Source: Sphingomonadales bacterium (lineage in GTDB: Bacteria > Pseudomonadota > Alphaproteobacteria > Sphingomonadales > Sphingomonadaceae). Taken from it: 64,000 bases of DNA. The notes below the pieces were generated by a model. It was not told where the DNA came from. It was given only the letters and a program-made list of their open reading frames with translations, and did no database searches. The position numbers and the translations under genes are program-made. Positions within the stretch are counted from its first letter, which is position 1. Each line of letters starts with the position of its first letter. This document shows positions 24,787 to 34,573 of the stretch, piece after piece. The stretch spans positions 186,001 through 250,000 of the forward strand of contig JADKHG010000002.1 in NCBI GenBank assembly GCA_016721875.1. Direction: 5' to 3'.

Positions 24787-27620
24787 TGAATGTCAACGGC
24801 TCAAAATTCCATATGTTGCTCGGTCGCACCGACTGGGGTGCCTGTGTCTCGGTTGCAGGCGCGCTTTCCGGCGAATGGGATGACCGTGATGCGCAAGGCG
24901 CAGAGATCGACACGATCGACCAGAGTATCCCGTCATGGGATAGCGAAAGTCGCCGGCTTTCACTTGCGCAAATCCCCGAAACATTGCCGCCGACCCAAGG
25001 TGAACAACAACTGGTCGCTTCCGACCGTCGGGCTGCGGCAGCGGACCGTTCGGGCAATGTCTATGCGATTTCGGCCGACCGCAAGGCGATTGAGATTGCT
25101 TCTCCCGCCGTTGCCGCACCCTATCCATTCTGGCCCGACAGACGCTATCGCCCAGCACCGCCGGCCAACCCTTTCGCCGATGCTGTGCCTCAGGCGACAG
25201 CATCCATGCTCTATACCGCGCTTGCTGTGACCAACGAGCATTTCCTCGTTGTTGCCTTCATAGCTGAGGGCCTTCCCGGATTGTTGCGCTTCGATCTGGT
25301 CGGTGGCGGCGAGCCCGAACGTTTTTCGCTGGATCCGGTCTTCGTCAATCCGGTGGCCGATCTGGTTTCCGACGGCTGCAGCGGGCTGTGGCTGCTTGAT
25401 GTTATTGCGCGGCGGATTTACCGGCTCGACCGCAATCTTCAGCCTTATCCGGCAGCACCTGTCGCCGAAGAGACCGACCTGTTCCAGCCCGATGCTCCCT
25501 TGCCAGCGCGCCAGCATGTCGTTGCACCCGACCGGCTCGAAATCCTTTTTCCCGCTGCGCGTATCCCGTTGCAAATGGCGGCAGGTGAGGGCGAGGAACT
25601 GTTTGTGCTTACCGCGCGCGCCGCAGGCGGAAGCGCGGTCTATGTGCTCGACCCCGGCGAGACCGACCTGCGCAAGATCGGCGATGACAGCCGTGATTGG
25701 GCGATGTTTGCTTACAGCGCGACGGGCGCGGTGGCGACTGACAAGGGGCAGACTTTGGTCTTCGTTCCCGCCACCGGAAATCAGGCCTTCGCCTTTGCAA
25801 TCACCCGCAACGGCGGCGGAACCGTCGACGGGTTGTCGGAGCGCCCCTGGCTGCTGCCGATGCGGCGCTTTGGCGGGCACGGGCTGTTGGTGCGCAGTGC
25901 GGATCTTGTTTATGACAGCGGCACGGGTGCTGGGAACTGGATTCCGCTCGTGCGCCAAAGGCGGCGGCAATTTGCGCTTAGCAATGCATTCCAGACCGCC
26001 AGTTTCGATAGTGGCGTGCCGCAATGTGTGTGGGACCGCATCCGCCTTGACGCGTGCATCCCGCCCGGAACAGCGGTGCGCATCTGGGCACGGACCGCCG
26101 ATGATGAAGCCGCGTTCGCGACGATGATTGACGAAGGCTGGATCGAACAGCCCTTGCCCTATCTCAACCGTGATGGCGGTGAGCTTGCGGGCAAGCAGGC
26201 CAAGGCTTTGCCCCCGACCGATGCCGAACACGGCACCGGCAGCTGGGATCTGCTGCTGCAGAAAATGGTGGGTCGTTTTGTCCAGTTGCGGATCATGCTG
26301 ACCGGCGATGGCCGCAATTCGCCAATGCTGCGCGCGCTGCGCATCTGGTATCCGCGTTTTTCTTACAGCGAACGCTTCTTGCCCGCGCTTTACCGCGAAC
26401 AGACTGAGCCCGCCGATTTTCTTGATCGCTTCCTTGCGAATATGGAAGGCGTCAACAGCGTGATCGAAGACAAGATTGCCGCCGCACAATGGCTGTTCGA
26501 CACACGCAGCGCCTCGCCCGAGATGCTTGATTGGCTGTCGGACTGGTTTGATGTTGTGCTCGAACCATCGTGGAACGATGCGCGGCGACGGCTGTTTTTG
26601 CGCAACGCCACGACCTTCTTCGGCTGGCGCGGGACAATTGCCGGGATGACGCTGGCGTTGCGACTGGCCTTCGATGAAAGCCTGACCGACGCCGACTTCG
26701 CCTTTGGCGGGCCGCAATGCACCGGGCCTGGGACGATCCGGATTGTGGAGAATTTCTCGACCGCAAAGCTGACTTTGCGTCAATCCAATGCATCGATCGC
26801 TGTTTCGGCGGGACCAGCGATGCTCTCGCTTTCACAGGCTTGGGCACCGAAAGATGGATCGGCCGGACTTTTCCTGCGGCTGGGCATGTCGCCCACTGGC
26901 CGTTTCCCATTATTTGCCGATGCATCCTTACCCGAGGAAGCGCAGGCGGTGATGCAATCGGCATTTGGTTTCCTGCCCAGGGCAGGCGCGCTGGAACGCA
27001 GCGCGTGGCAGGCCTTTCAGCAAAGCGAGACCGGCTCGGTTGCTTTTCCCGATTTGCCAGTCGAAACCGTGACAGCGGATGTTGAACCTTTATGGTCCGC
27101 CTATCGGGCATCGGCGAACAAGGTGCGCTATCAGTGGCAGGCCTATCTCGAACAACGCTATCGCCGCATCACAAGATTGAACCAAAGCTATCGCAGCAAC
27201 TGGACGAGTTTCGCGGAAATTCCGCTTCCCGATTATCTGCCCGACAGCAGTGAGGCGATTGAAGACTGGCTGCAATTCGAGGGACAGTTGCTGCCGCGTA
27301 TGGGGGCTGCACACCGCTTTTCAGTGCTGCTGCCGGTACGCTCGGTCAATCAGTCTGGCTATGAACTGGAGGCCGACATGGCACTGGCCAAACGCATCGT
27401 CGAAATCGAAAAGCCTGCGCATACCGTCTGCGATGTCCGTTTTTATTGGGCAATGAACCGCGTCGGCGAAGCCCGGATCGGCAGCGATACCGAATTGGGC
27501 GCGGGCAGTCGTGCACCCGAACTGATTCCGCCCGCCATTTTGGGTCAGGCCTATCTCGGCAGCGGTTTTGTCGGAGGCCCGCAAGGCCGCGTCGAATATA
27601 GGGAGCGTCTAGCATGCTGA
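24786..27620 (+). CDS. Afp12-like tail/baseplate protein with N-terminal propeller-like region
   Basis: The 944-residue protein has an N-terminal half rich in repeated beta units (for example RLSLAQIPETLP, ALAVTNEHFLVVAFIAEG, SGLWLLDVIARRIYRLDRN) that suggests a beta propeller. The C-terminal half has the phage-tail protein I motif (FSYSERFLPALYREQTEPADFLDRFLANMEGVN, ASPEMLDWLSDWFDVVLEPSW, RRLFLRNATTFFGWRGTIAGM). That second half is the wedge partner Afp12. The extra propeller is not usual in Afp12 and may be specific to this lineage. It overlaps the J gene by one base. Confidence 0.85.
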   Translation: MNVNGSKFHMLLGRTDWGACVSVAGALSGEWDDRDAQGAEIDTIDQSIPSWDSESRRLSLAQIPETLPPTQGEQQLVASDRRAAAADRSGNVYAISADRKAIEIASPAVAAPYPFWPDRRYRPAPPANPFADAVPQATASMLYTALAVTNEHFLVVAFIAEGLPGLLRFDLVGGGEPERFSLDPVFVNPVADLVSDGCSGLWLLDVIARRIYRLDRNLQPYPAAPVAEETDLFQPDAPLPARQHVVAPDRLEILFPAARIPLQMAAGEGEELFVLTARAAGGSAVYVLDPGETDLRKIGDDSRDWAMFAYSATGAVATDKGQTLVFVPATGNQAFAFAITRNGGGTVDGLSERPWLLPMRRFGGHGLLVRSADLVYDSGTGAGNWIPLVRQRRRQFALSNAFQTASFDSGVPQCVWDRIRLDACIPPGTAVRIWARTADDEAAFATMIDEGWIEQPLPYLNRDGGELAGKQAKALPPTDAEHGTGSWDLLLQKMVGRFVQLRIMLTGDGRNSPMLRALRIWYPRFSYSERFLPALYREQTEPADFLDRFLANMEGVNSVIEDKIAAAQWLFDTRSASPEMLDWLSDWFDVVLEPSWNDARRRLFLRNATTFFGWRGTIAGMTLALRLAFDESLTDADFAFGGPQCTGPGTIRIVENFSTAKLTLRQSNASIAVSAGPAMLSLSQAWAPKDGSAGLFLRLGMSPTGRFPLFADASLPEEAQAVMQSAFGFLPRAGALERSAWQAFQQSETGSVAFPDLPVETVTADVEPLWSAYRASANKVRYQWQAYLEQRYRRITRLNQSYRSNWTSFAEIPLPDYLPDSSEAIEDWLQFEGQLLPRMGAAHRFSVLLPVRSVNQSGYELEADMALAKRIVEIEKPAHTVCDVRFYWAMNRVGEARIGSDTELGAGSRAPELIPPAILGQAYLGSGFVGGPQGRVEYRERLAC

Positions 27621-27663
27621 ACCCCGTCATCCATCCCGTTCCGCACAGCAGTGGAGAACAGCC

Positions 27664-28977
27664 ATGAGCTGCAGTTGCACTTTTTCACCCGCGACCGTCC
27701 CGGCCAGTTCGGACCCGTCAAAGCATGTCAATTTCTCGACCGGAATGGTGTTGGGGGTTGAGGATTACCGGCAAGAATTCGCCTATCATTCGGCACGCGA
27801 CCGATGGATCGTCCGCGAAATAGCGGGCTATGGCACACTTAGCGGACTGTCGGTCTCGCTCGATCGTGACCAAAGCGATGTCCTGACCGACAAGCTGCGC
27901 ATCAGTGCAGGCACAGCGGCAGCGCCCAGCGGACAGTTGATCTGCGTCGGTGCCGACCAGTGCGCCTTGCTCAACAGCTGGCTCAGCACAGCGGATGTCG
28001 TCGAGAAAGTGAATGCCATCGATGCGCATCGCACCCCGGCGGACAGTGCGACAATCAAGGTCTGGTTGACGCTTTGCTATACCAATTGTGCGGTTGCGCC
28101 AGTGCCAATTCCCGGCCAACCCTGCCGCAGCGAAGAAGATCTGATGGCACCCTCGCGGATTGCCGATGATTATCGGCTGTCGCTGTCGTTCGACCCGCCT
28201 GAAATCGGCGAGACCGATTATCTGCGGCTGCTCGCGCAATATCGGCAGGCGCTGCCTCCCGCTGCCGCACTTCCCGCAACCCAGGCGCTGCGGCGCGCTT
28301 TGGTTCGACGGATACGCAGACAGGCAAAATTACTGTTTGCGCCAGTGCCCGATGCGTTTGCAGTCGGAGATGATGCAGCAGTTGAACTGCACCCGGATAT
28401 GGCTCCCGAAATTGTCGAGGAACTCCGCAATTTGTGGATCACTGAATTGCGTCCGCAAGTGGTGCCACCGCCTTGTTCGGGAACAGGAGCTTCGACGAAT
28501 GATTGTGTTCCGCTGGCCGCGCTCACCATCGATGTGATCAAGGGAGCGACCGGCTGGGTCATCGACAATAGCGGTGGTCCGTTGAAGGTCGATATTGACC
28601 AGAGCGACCGTCCGTTCATCCAGTCTCTGGCGTTGGCCGCCAGTCCTTTTGGCATTGCCGCGACGCTGCCTCCACCGCCGACGCAGGAAATCGCTTGGCT
28701 GTCCGCCAATGGTTCGATCAATGCCACGACCGATCTCGCGCTGATCCGCGCGGCGGCGCCGACCGATGCGTTGACGATAGGGATCACCGGTGGCGGCAAC
28801 GCTCGGCCACAGCGCAAACTTTATATCCGCAACGCGGGCGAGGCCAATGTCCGGCTCGTCCCCAACAATAGCGGGGTGATCGACGGAGAGGCTGGCAAGG
28901 ATTTGTCGCCCGGAGCCTTTGTCTATCTGGCCTATGATGGCGCGGGCAATTGGCGCACCCGCGCCGGACGCTGGTGA
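27664..28977 (+). CDS. Unrecognised cluster protein A, paralogous N-terminus with protein B
   Basis: The 437-residue protein starts with a Cys-rich MSCSCTF and then a segment VNFSTGMVLGVEDYRQEFAYHSARD followed by IAGYGTLSGLSVSLD and a GQL strand. The same pattern of spaced residues (F-x2-G-x2-L-x3-D and G-x-G-x3-GL-x-V) occurs at the start of the next gene's product. Later parts look like beta-sandwich modules with GSINATTDLALIRA. Role unknown; it follows the Afp12-like gene and may be a baseplate or surface decoration protein. The start ATG 27664 has a GGAG site seven bases upstream. Confidence 0.7.
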   Translation: MSCSCTFSPATVPASSDPSKHVNFSTGMVLGVEDYRQEFAYHSARDRWIVREIAGYGTLSGLSVSLDRDQSDVLTDKLRISAGTAAAPSGQLICVGADQCALLNSWLSTADVVEKVNAIDAHRTPADSATIKVWLTLCYTNCAVAPVPIPGQPCRSEEDLMAPSRIADDYRLSLSFDPPEIGETDYLRLLAQYRQALPPAAALPATQALRRALVRRIRRQAKLLFAPVPDAFAVGDDAAVELHPDMAPEIVEELRNLWITELRPQVVPPPCSGTGASTNDCVPLAALTIDVIKGATGWVIDNSGGPLKVDIDQSDRPFIQSLALAASPFGIAATLPPPPTQEIAWLSANGSINATTDLALIRAAAPTDALTIGITGGGNARPQRKLYIRNAGEANVRLVPNNSGVIDGEAGKDLSPGAFVYLAYDGAGNWRTRAGRW

Positions 28978-28989
28978 GGAGGCGGGGCG

Positions 28990-30293
28990 ATGGCTGACGA
29001 CTTCCTCACGCTGGAAAAGCCCGTCGCACAGAGCGGGATCGAAACCGTGCGCTTCTTCAACGGACGGCTGCTTTCGGGTGGCGACATGGGGCGCGAACAG
29101 GCAGCACAAGGCGCCCGCGATGCCCTGCTCGCCACTGCACTCGGCAGCGGTGTCGCTTATGGCTTGGATGTGCAGCAAACACCCGCTGACAGAGCGCTCG
29201 AAGGCGCGGTGGTCACGGTCAAATCGGGGCTGGCGATCAGCTCGAGCGGACAGTTGCTGCGGTTGGCAAACGATCAACGGCTGCGTCTGGCGCGTACCAG
29301 TTTGACCGAAACGACCAGCGGTGGCTGCTTGTTCGGTACTTGCACCACCGACGATGGCACCCGCTATGCCGCAGGGAAGGGCTGTATCTGCTTGTCCTGT
29401 CACCCGCGTCGCAAGCCATGGGGCGGGCGCAGGTCAACGGCCTTCCCGGCGACAGCAGCGCTTGCAATGTCGATCGCGATGTCTCGACGGTCAGCTTCCG
29501 CCTGCTGGAAATTCGTCCGCATCTTTACGGCGGCATGTTTCAGAATCCGAGCTTCCGCAACAGTGTCGCCTATCAATGCTTTGGTTCGGGCGTACTGCCG
29601 AACTGGCCGGTCAATCTTGGCGCGCGCACCCGGCGCGATGATGACCTGTTGGCACGGATGCGCGATTATGGTTTGGCCGCCGACGATGTGCCGCTCGCGC
29701 TGGTCGCCTTCATGATCGACAGCAGTGCATTAACCGACATTCTCGACATACGCTTCCTCGATATGTGGGCCGTGCGCAGGCCTTGCGTACTGCCCGATTC
29801 CCAGTCACTTGTCAGCGCCGCATTCGCCAGCCTTGCTGCCCCGCGTCGAGGTGCCGCCGGGCGCGCGATGTTCGAACAGTTTCAGGATCACCTCGCCAAA
29901 TTGCGCGAAGACAGCGCTGCCTTTGCCTCGGTCACCGCGCGCAGCCATTTTCCGCAATTGCCGCCGGTGGGTGTTTTGCCGGGAATGGACGAGGCAGGCG
30001 CGACCAAATTTTTCGAAGGCATGACCTACCGCGGGCCGGTGCATATCAACGCCGCACAAGTCGAGCCACTGGTGCGTGAAAGCCTGACGGCACCGGCGAT
30101 CCGCAGCGGCTCAAATGAAGTAATCTGGCTTTATGCAGTCGCTGAAAATCTGATCGACGGGGCAAAGGCCAGCGGCGACCCCGAACGGCCCGATCCCTAT
30201 CTGATCTTCGCAGCAGGCAACCTGCCATACCGCGCCGACGCCTGCTTCAACCTCCACCGCTGGAACTACGCCAATTTTGCCCTCGCGGGCTGA
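28990..30293 (+). CDS. Unrecognised cluster protein B (one frameshift near 29377)
   Basis: The first frame encodes about 130 residues and the protein resumes in another frame (GLYLLVLSPASQAMGRAQVNGLP...) to 30293 if one base is added near 29377, giving about 434 residues. The N-terminus (VRFFNGRLLSGGDMGREQ, GVAYGLDVQQ, AISSSGQLLRL) matches the N-terminal module of protein A. The middle contains a Cys-bearing loop and the C-terminal half ends YRADACFNLHRWNYANFALAG. Function unknown. Its position and paralogy suggest it assembles with protein A. Confidence 0.65.
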
Positions 30294-30316
30294 TGTCGCG
30301 CTGAAAGGAACGAGAA

Positions 30317-31585
30317 ATGCCGACTATCGATGCCACGCAAAGCCTCGCGATCTTGCTCGATGCGCTCGATGGCGAACTGACCCAAGCGAGCAAGGATGCG
30401 CTCAAGGCGCAGCTCAATATCCTGAACCCGGCGGGCGTCGCGCCGGGCGATTTGATCACTGCTGATCTGTTCAACCGGATGCTGAGCGACATCGAAGATT
30501 TGATGACGCGGGTGGCGGCTTTGGAGGAGGCAGGCGACGTCACAGTCAAAGCCCCTCGTATCATCCGTTTCGAGCCCAGTATCGTCCGCACCGGCTCGCA
30601 ATTTGCAGTAATTGGAGAAGGGCTTAACCCCGCCCATATCCAGCAAATTCTGATCGAAAATTCGTTCGTTCCGACCGGTAGCATCAAGGCTGGCAGCACC
30701 GCGACGCGGCTCCTGCTAGATGCTCCGGCTATCCTCAGCCTTCCCTCGGCCGGTGGACCGGTCATATTGTCGCTGACCAACGCCGCGGGCACGGCAGAGG
30801 GTAGCTATACCCAGCTACCGGGCGTTGCCGCCAATATTCAGGCCAATATCGGATTTGTTCCGCAAGGACTGACACCCAATGAGGCAATCGTCGCCAATAA
30901 GGTCTATACCGCCCGGATTGAACTCGACATCCATAGCTCGCACGACGAAACGTTCGACGTTGCCGCAGCCTTTGATACGGCAGGCTGGCAAATCCAGTCG
31001 GTAAACCCGGCTTCGGTAACCGTGACAGCGCAATCGGCGAATGACGGTCATAAGCAAGTTATAGAAATTGGCCTGCGCACCGGCGCCAGCGGCAGCGCGA
31101 AACTGTCGCTTCGGGTGCGAGGGCGTGTCTTTACCGCATTCGAACAGGTGATGGTGCCGGATCTGACTCTGGAAGTTGCGCAGACGACGCAACTGCCAAG
31201 CCCGCTGATCAAATTTGGCACGATAGAGGTGGCTGGGCCGCATGGTTGGGACGGAGCTGCCGCACGCGTGATGATCCATCGTCCGTCAATCAGTTCCCCG
31301 GAAGCATTTCTGTCGGTGCCGACACAATGCGATCTGGTCGGCTCTTACTCGATACAGAATCTGGTAGTGCAGCCCGCAGCTGATTGGCCGACAGTCGTCA
31401 TCGATGGGCAGAATTTCCAGATCAATCAGGTTGGCGGCATTGGCAATGTCCGCCTCCGATTGACGCCCGAAAAAGATGCCAACGAGTTCACCGCCGCCAA
31501 TGGGACATTATCGTTCGAGATTGTGAGCCAGAACGGACAGCACCGTCGACCGTTCAGCGCGCAACTGGTCGTATTGCCGGCATGA
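30317..31585 (+). CDS. Unrecognised cluster protein with IPT/TIG-like domains
   Basis: The 422-residue protein has a short helical start (QSLAILLDALDGELTQASKDAL, MLSDIEDLMTRVAALEE, coiled coil) followed by a strand-rich unit PRIIRFEPSIVRTGSQFAVIGEGL that resembles an IPT/TIG domain, and at least two further Ig-like units (PSVTVTAQSAN, LSFEIVSQNGQHRRPFSAQLVVLPA). This layout, helix then bead-like beta domains, would suit a fibre or linker on the particle surface. No signal peptide is seen. It precedes the lipoprotein gene by 31 bases. Confidence 0.65.
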   Translation: MPTIDATQSLAILLDALDGELTQASKDALKAQLNILNPAGVAPGDLITADLFNRMLSDIEDLMTRVAALEEAGDVTVKAPRIIRFEPSIVRTGSQFAVIGEGLNPAHIQQILIENSFVPTGSIKAGSTATRLLLDAPAILSLPSAGGPVILSLTNAAGTAEGSYTQLPGVAANIQANIGFVPQGLTPNEAIVANKVYTARIELDIHSSHDETFDVAAAFDTAGWQIQSVNPASVTVTAQSANDGHKQVIEIGLRTGASGSAKLSLRVRGRVFTAFEQVMVPDLTLEVAQTTQLPSPLIKFGTIEVAGPHGWDGAAARVMIHRPSISSPEAFLSVPTQCDLVGSYSIQNLVVQPAADWPTVVIDGQNFQINQVGGIGNVRLRLTPEKDANEFTAANGTLSFEIVSQNGQHRRPFSAQLVVLPA

Positions 31586-31616
31586 TGAAGTCCAATTTTA
31601 TATGGAGGAACTGACT

Positions 31617-33806
31617 ATGATCCAGACCCGAAAACTGCGGCTCGTGCTGCAAGGATCGACGCTCGCTGTTGTGCTGGCGATGCTTCAAGGTTGTCCCGGA
31701 CCGTCGGGCGTTTCCGCCCCGAGTTCTTTATACAATATTCAGGAGAAAATCGGCTTTCCGACAGCGACTGGCGCAATGAACGCGCCCGATGGACTGGCGA
31801 CCGACTCAGGCTGGACCGGCGCCTATTCGGTCAGACTGGAAGATGGTGGCCCCACAGCCGCAGCGACAATCAAAGGCGTATCCGATGCCGACAATATCTA
31901 CCTTTATGCAGAGGTGGAGGACAATAGCTTTACCGGAACTGACGCCCTCGTTCTTGGCTTCAACGCCACCAACACTGCTGACGGATACCGCAAGCTTGTC
32001 ATCTATCCGTGTAAGCTGGTGGGGGGTGCGGTTTGCAGTCCCAATGTTACGGTGACGCCGAATGTTGATAGCCAGAATGGCTCCACCGGCTCAGGCAGTT
32101 TGGTCTGGGGTGCGGTGACAAGTGGCGCTCCTCCGGCAGGCATAACCGTCGCTTCGCGCGCCAGCGCAGGCGGTGTTGTTGGGAAATGGAGTGTCGAAAT
32201 CCGGATGGACAAGTCGGACCTTTCGATACCAGCGACAAATTTCTTCGGACTGTTCGTAGATGCCATTGCGACAACGCCTGGCGGGTTTGGAATGGCGGGT
32301 ACTGCCAATAACTTCAGCTGGCCCACCGGCACCCGCATGTCTGACAATGCCGGTAATGTGTTGACCGCGAATATGCAGGTTTCGCGTTGGGGCAATGCAA
32401 CGCTCGATTCAACCAAGTTTGACGCGGGTTTGCAGATCACGGGATTTTCGACAAATGGGGTCGACCCCAGCAAAATTTCGCTGACGCTAGCGAATCGCTT
32501 TTTTGCGACAGTCGCCAATTATCCGTTTGGCAATGGCAGCGAGCCACAGGCGACGAATGTTTCCGCAACATTTCAATTGAACAATATCGGGCTCAATCCC
32601 AGCTGGACCTGGCTGAATGTGCCTACAACCAACAATCCGACAACTGCCGTGCCGATCGACCCACGCAATTATAAGGTGCTGAGTCCGTCGCCGTGGACAT
32701 TGCTGACCAGCGGTACATATCAAACGTCAGGAAAGACCGAGCGCCAATTCTTCACCGATAACCCGCACCAATGTGTGATGGTTAACGTGACGAGCAGTAA
32801 CAATCCTTCGGTAAGCCGGCAAATCAACATGAGCTTTGTCACGGTCAATTCGCCCTTTGACAGTGTACAACAGATCGCGACCGGTGCTTGGCGCAAGGAG
32901 TATAAATCCGCCAACGCTGTCTATCTGACCGAACTTTTTTTCAACGTGGACAAGGAGGTCACCTGGAAGTCCGAATTGCAGGGAGCCAAGCAGCTTGATG
33001 ACCATCTGTGGACTATCGACAAATTTGGCGGTGAAACCGACCGATTGAGGTTGTCAGTGCTACCCAGCGAACGGCTGCAATTGCCGTTGGACGATTATGA
33101 ACTGGACGTCGGGCGTATCGCGAAAGGAGAGGCGGTTGATATCAAAATCCAGCCCGGTTCGGTTCTGACATTAATGGCTGATGGCGAAGCCAAGGCGAAT
33201 GGCGAGTTTTTGACGCCTTGGGGTGTTGCTCCCAAAAGGGACGGCAAGCCCGATGAACCAAGTGAAGGAGCAAAGGATCTACTGCGACCGGGCGTCGCTA
33301 TTTCCGACGGTACGCTTGTCGGGTCTTTTGATGACTTTCGGACGAGCTTTGCCATTGGTTCGGGCACCACATTATACGTGCCAGCGAACGCGCAATCGAT
33401 GAAAGTGAAACTGGCCGGTAAACTGGAAGGAGCAGAAGGACGCTGGGTGATGCAGGCAGTGCATTCTGCACCGACCGGTTTGATGTTTGAAGGGTTGGAC
33501 ATCCGCAAAATTAGGGAATTGCAGCAGCCGTTGCTGCTTCCCTTGGGGATCAATTTGCCCTTCCATGTGGTTCGCGGAATGCTCGATACCGGCGAAACGA
33601 TCGAGATTGGCGGAGAGCGTTTCAACGTAACGATTCCGATGGGCAGCTTTGGTCACTATGTCTATCGCGTAAATCGCGGTGAGCTCTTTCCCTCCGGGCC
33701 TGTCCGACCGACAAGACCTGGCCTTGGCACCATCGACATTCGCGAAATCCGACCCGAAATCATTCGTGACGCGACTGTAATCAACCGGCGTGGCGACGGG
33801 ACCTGA
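31617..33806 (+). CDS. Lipoprotein with DOMON/CBM9-like N-terminal region
   Basis: The 729-residue protein (start ATG 31617, with a GGAGGAA ribosome site) has a lipoprotein signal peptide with lipobox LQGC (Cys about residue 26), then a strand-rich region resembling DOMON/CBM9-type modules (ATIKGVSDADNIYLYAEVEDNSF ... GKWSVEIRMDKSDLS). The large C-terminal part has no recognised family. Secretion to the outer or inner membrane is strongly suggested, which is unusual for a cytoplasmically assembled eCIS. It may anchor particles to the envelope or be a receptor. Alternative: an unrelated surface protein that happens to be inserted in the cluster. Confidence 0.75.
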   Translation: MIQTRKLRLVLQGSTLAVVLAMLQGCPGPSGVSAPSSLYNIQEKIGFPTATGAMNAPDGLATDSGWTGAYSVRLEDGGPTAAATIKGVSDADNIYLYAEVEDNSFTGTDALVLGFNATNTADGYRKLVIYPCKLVGGAVCSPNVTVTPNVDSQNGSTGSGSLVWGAVTSGAPPAGITVASRASAGGVVGKWSVEIRMDKSDLSIPATNFFGLFVDAIATTPGGFGMAGTANNFSWPTGTRMSDNAGNVLTANMQVSRWGNATLDSTKFDAGLQITGFSTNGVDPSKISLTLANRFFATVANYPFGNGSEPQATNVSATFQLNNIGLNPSWTWLNVPTTNNPTTAVPIDPRNYKVLSPSPWTLLTSGTYQTSGKTERQFFTDNPHQCVMVNVTSSNNPSVSRQINMSFVTVNSPFDSVQQIATGAWRKEYKSANAVYLTELFFNVDKEVTWKSELQGAKQLDDHLWTIDKFGGETDRLRLSVLPSERLQLPLDDYELDVGRIAKGEAVDIKIQPGSVLTLMADGEAKANGEFLTPWGVAPKRDGKPDEPSEGAKDLLRPGVAISDGTLVGSFDDFRTSFAIGSGTTLYVPANAQSMKVKLAGKLEGAEGRWVMQAVHSAPTGLMFEGLDIRKIRELQQPLLLPLGINLPFHVVRGMLDTGETIEIGGERFNVTIPMGSFGHYVYRVNRGELFPSGPVRPTRPGLGTIDIREIRPEIIRDATVINRRGDGT

Positions 33807-33813
33807 CACGCCA

Positions 33814-34573
33814 TGCATCAATCATCGCTCTCATCCACCGATCTGGTCGTGCAGCGCGCGCGGCTGGTGGGTGGGGGAGGGAGGCACGCGCTTTTTTTGA
33901 ACGGGGCCTTTCGTCGGTTATAGTCAGCGACATCACCGAAGCTGGGGAGGTGTTGCTGGTACCTCGACTGGCGGTCAGCGCAAAATTCAAAGGCGGTGCT
34001 CCGCCCAGCCTTTTCGCTACCCGCCTGACCGATCAACTTCGCGCTGTGCGTAACGCGGCTATCGTCGATCCGCTGGGATTGCCCAGTACCGGTGGCGCGT
34101 TGCGTTTCACCTCTCAGGCGCGGTTTGCTGCGTGGCTGGTGGCGCTGGAATTGCGGGGTCAATTGCGGGAGGCGCGGGCCTGCTATAGCACGGCGGGGCC
34201 GTTGCAGGATGTCCGCAACTGGCAACGCCGCACGCTGTTGCCCGATGCCCCCTTGCTGGTGGCAACAGTGGCAACATTGGCGGCGATGCAATTGGCGACG
34301 GACTGGGCGCGGCGATTGAGCTCCGAAGAGGTGCAGGTCGCCGCGAGCGCGTTGCAGCGAAGCTACAACTTGCCAATGCAAAGCAGCGATTGGGAGACCG
34401 AGATTGAACGCGCTCCTGCTTTTGCGGACGTTGCCACTGTAAAGGCCGGAGCAGCTCGACGAAGCACAACAATACATCGCATTGCCACGCCTTTTGAACG
34501 GTCCTTATATCACATAATCGAAGCAAATTTGCCGCGCAGTATTGCTCAGGAAAATGAGCAATTTGTGCACTGA
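33814..34573 (+). CDS. Unrecognised cluster protein (one frameshift in T run near 33893)
   Basis: A start ATG 33814 gives MHQSSLSSTDLVVQRARLVGGGGRHALF; adding one T in the run at 33892-33898 continues FERGLSSVIVSDITEAGEVLLVPRLAVSAKF and then 200 more residues to 34573, about 253 in all. The middle carries a helix-rich ARFAAWLVALELRGQLREARACY and a long hydrophobic run near LLVATVATLAAMQLATDW. I do not recognise a family. It overlaps the next gene by 20 bases, indicating translational coupling with the eCIS-type helper genes before the ATPase. Confidence 0.55.

Noticed and set aside
24960..26783. 607-codon open frame on the minus strand
   Set aside because: It is antisense to the Afp12-like gene with its clear tail-protein motifs; long antisense frames are expected in GC-rich coding DNA and this one has no ribosome site or known domain.
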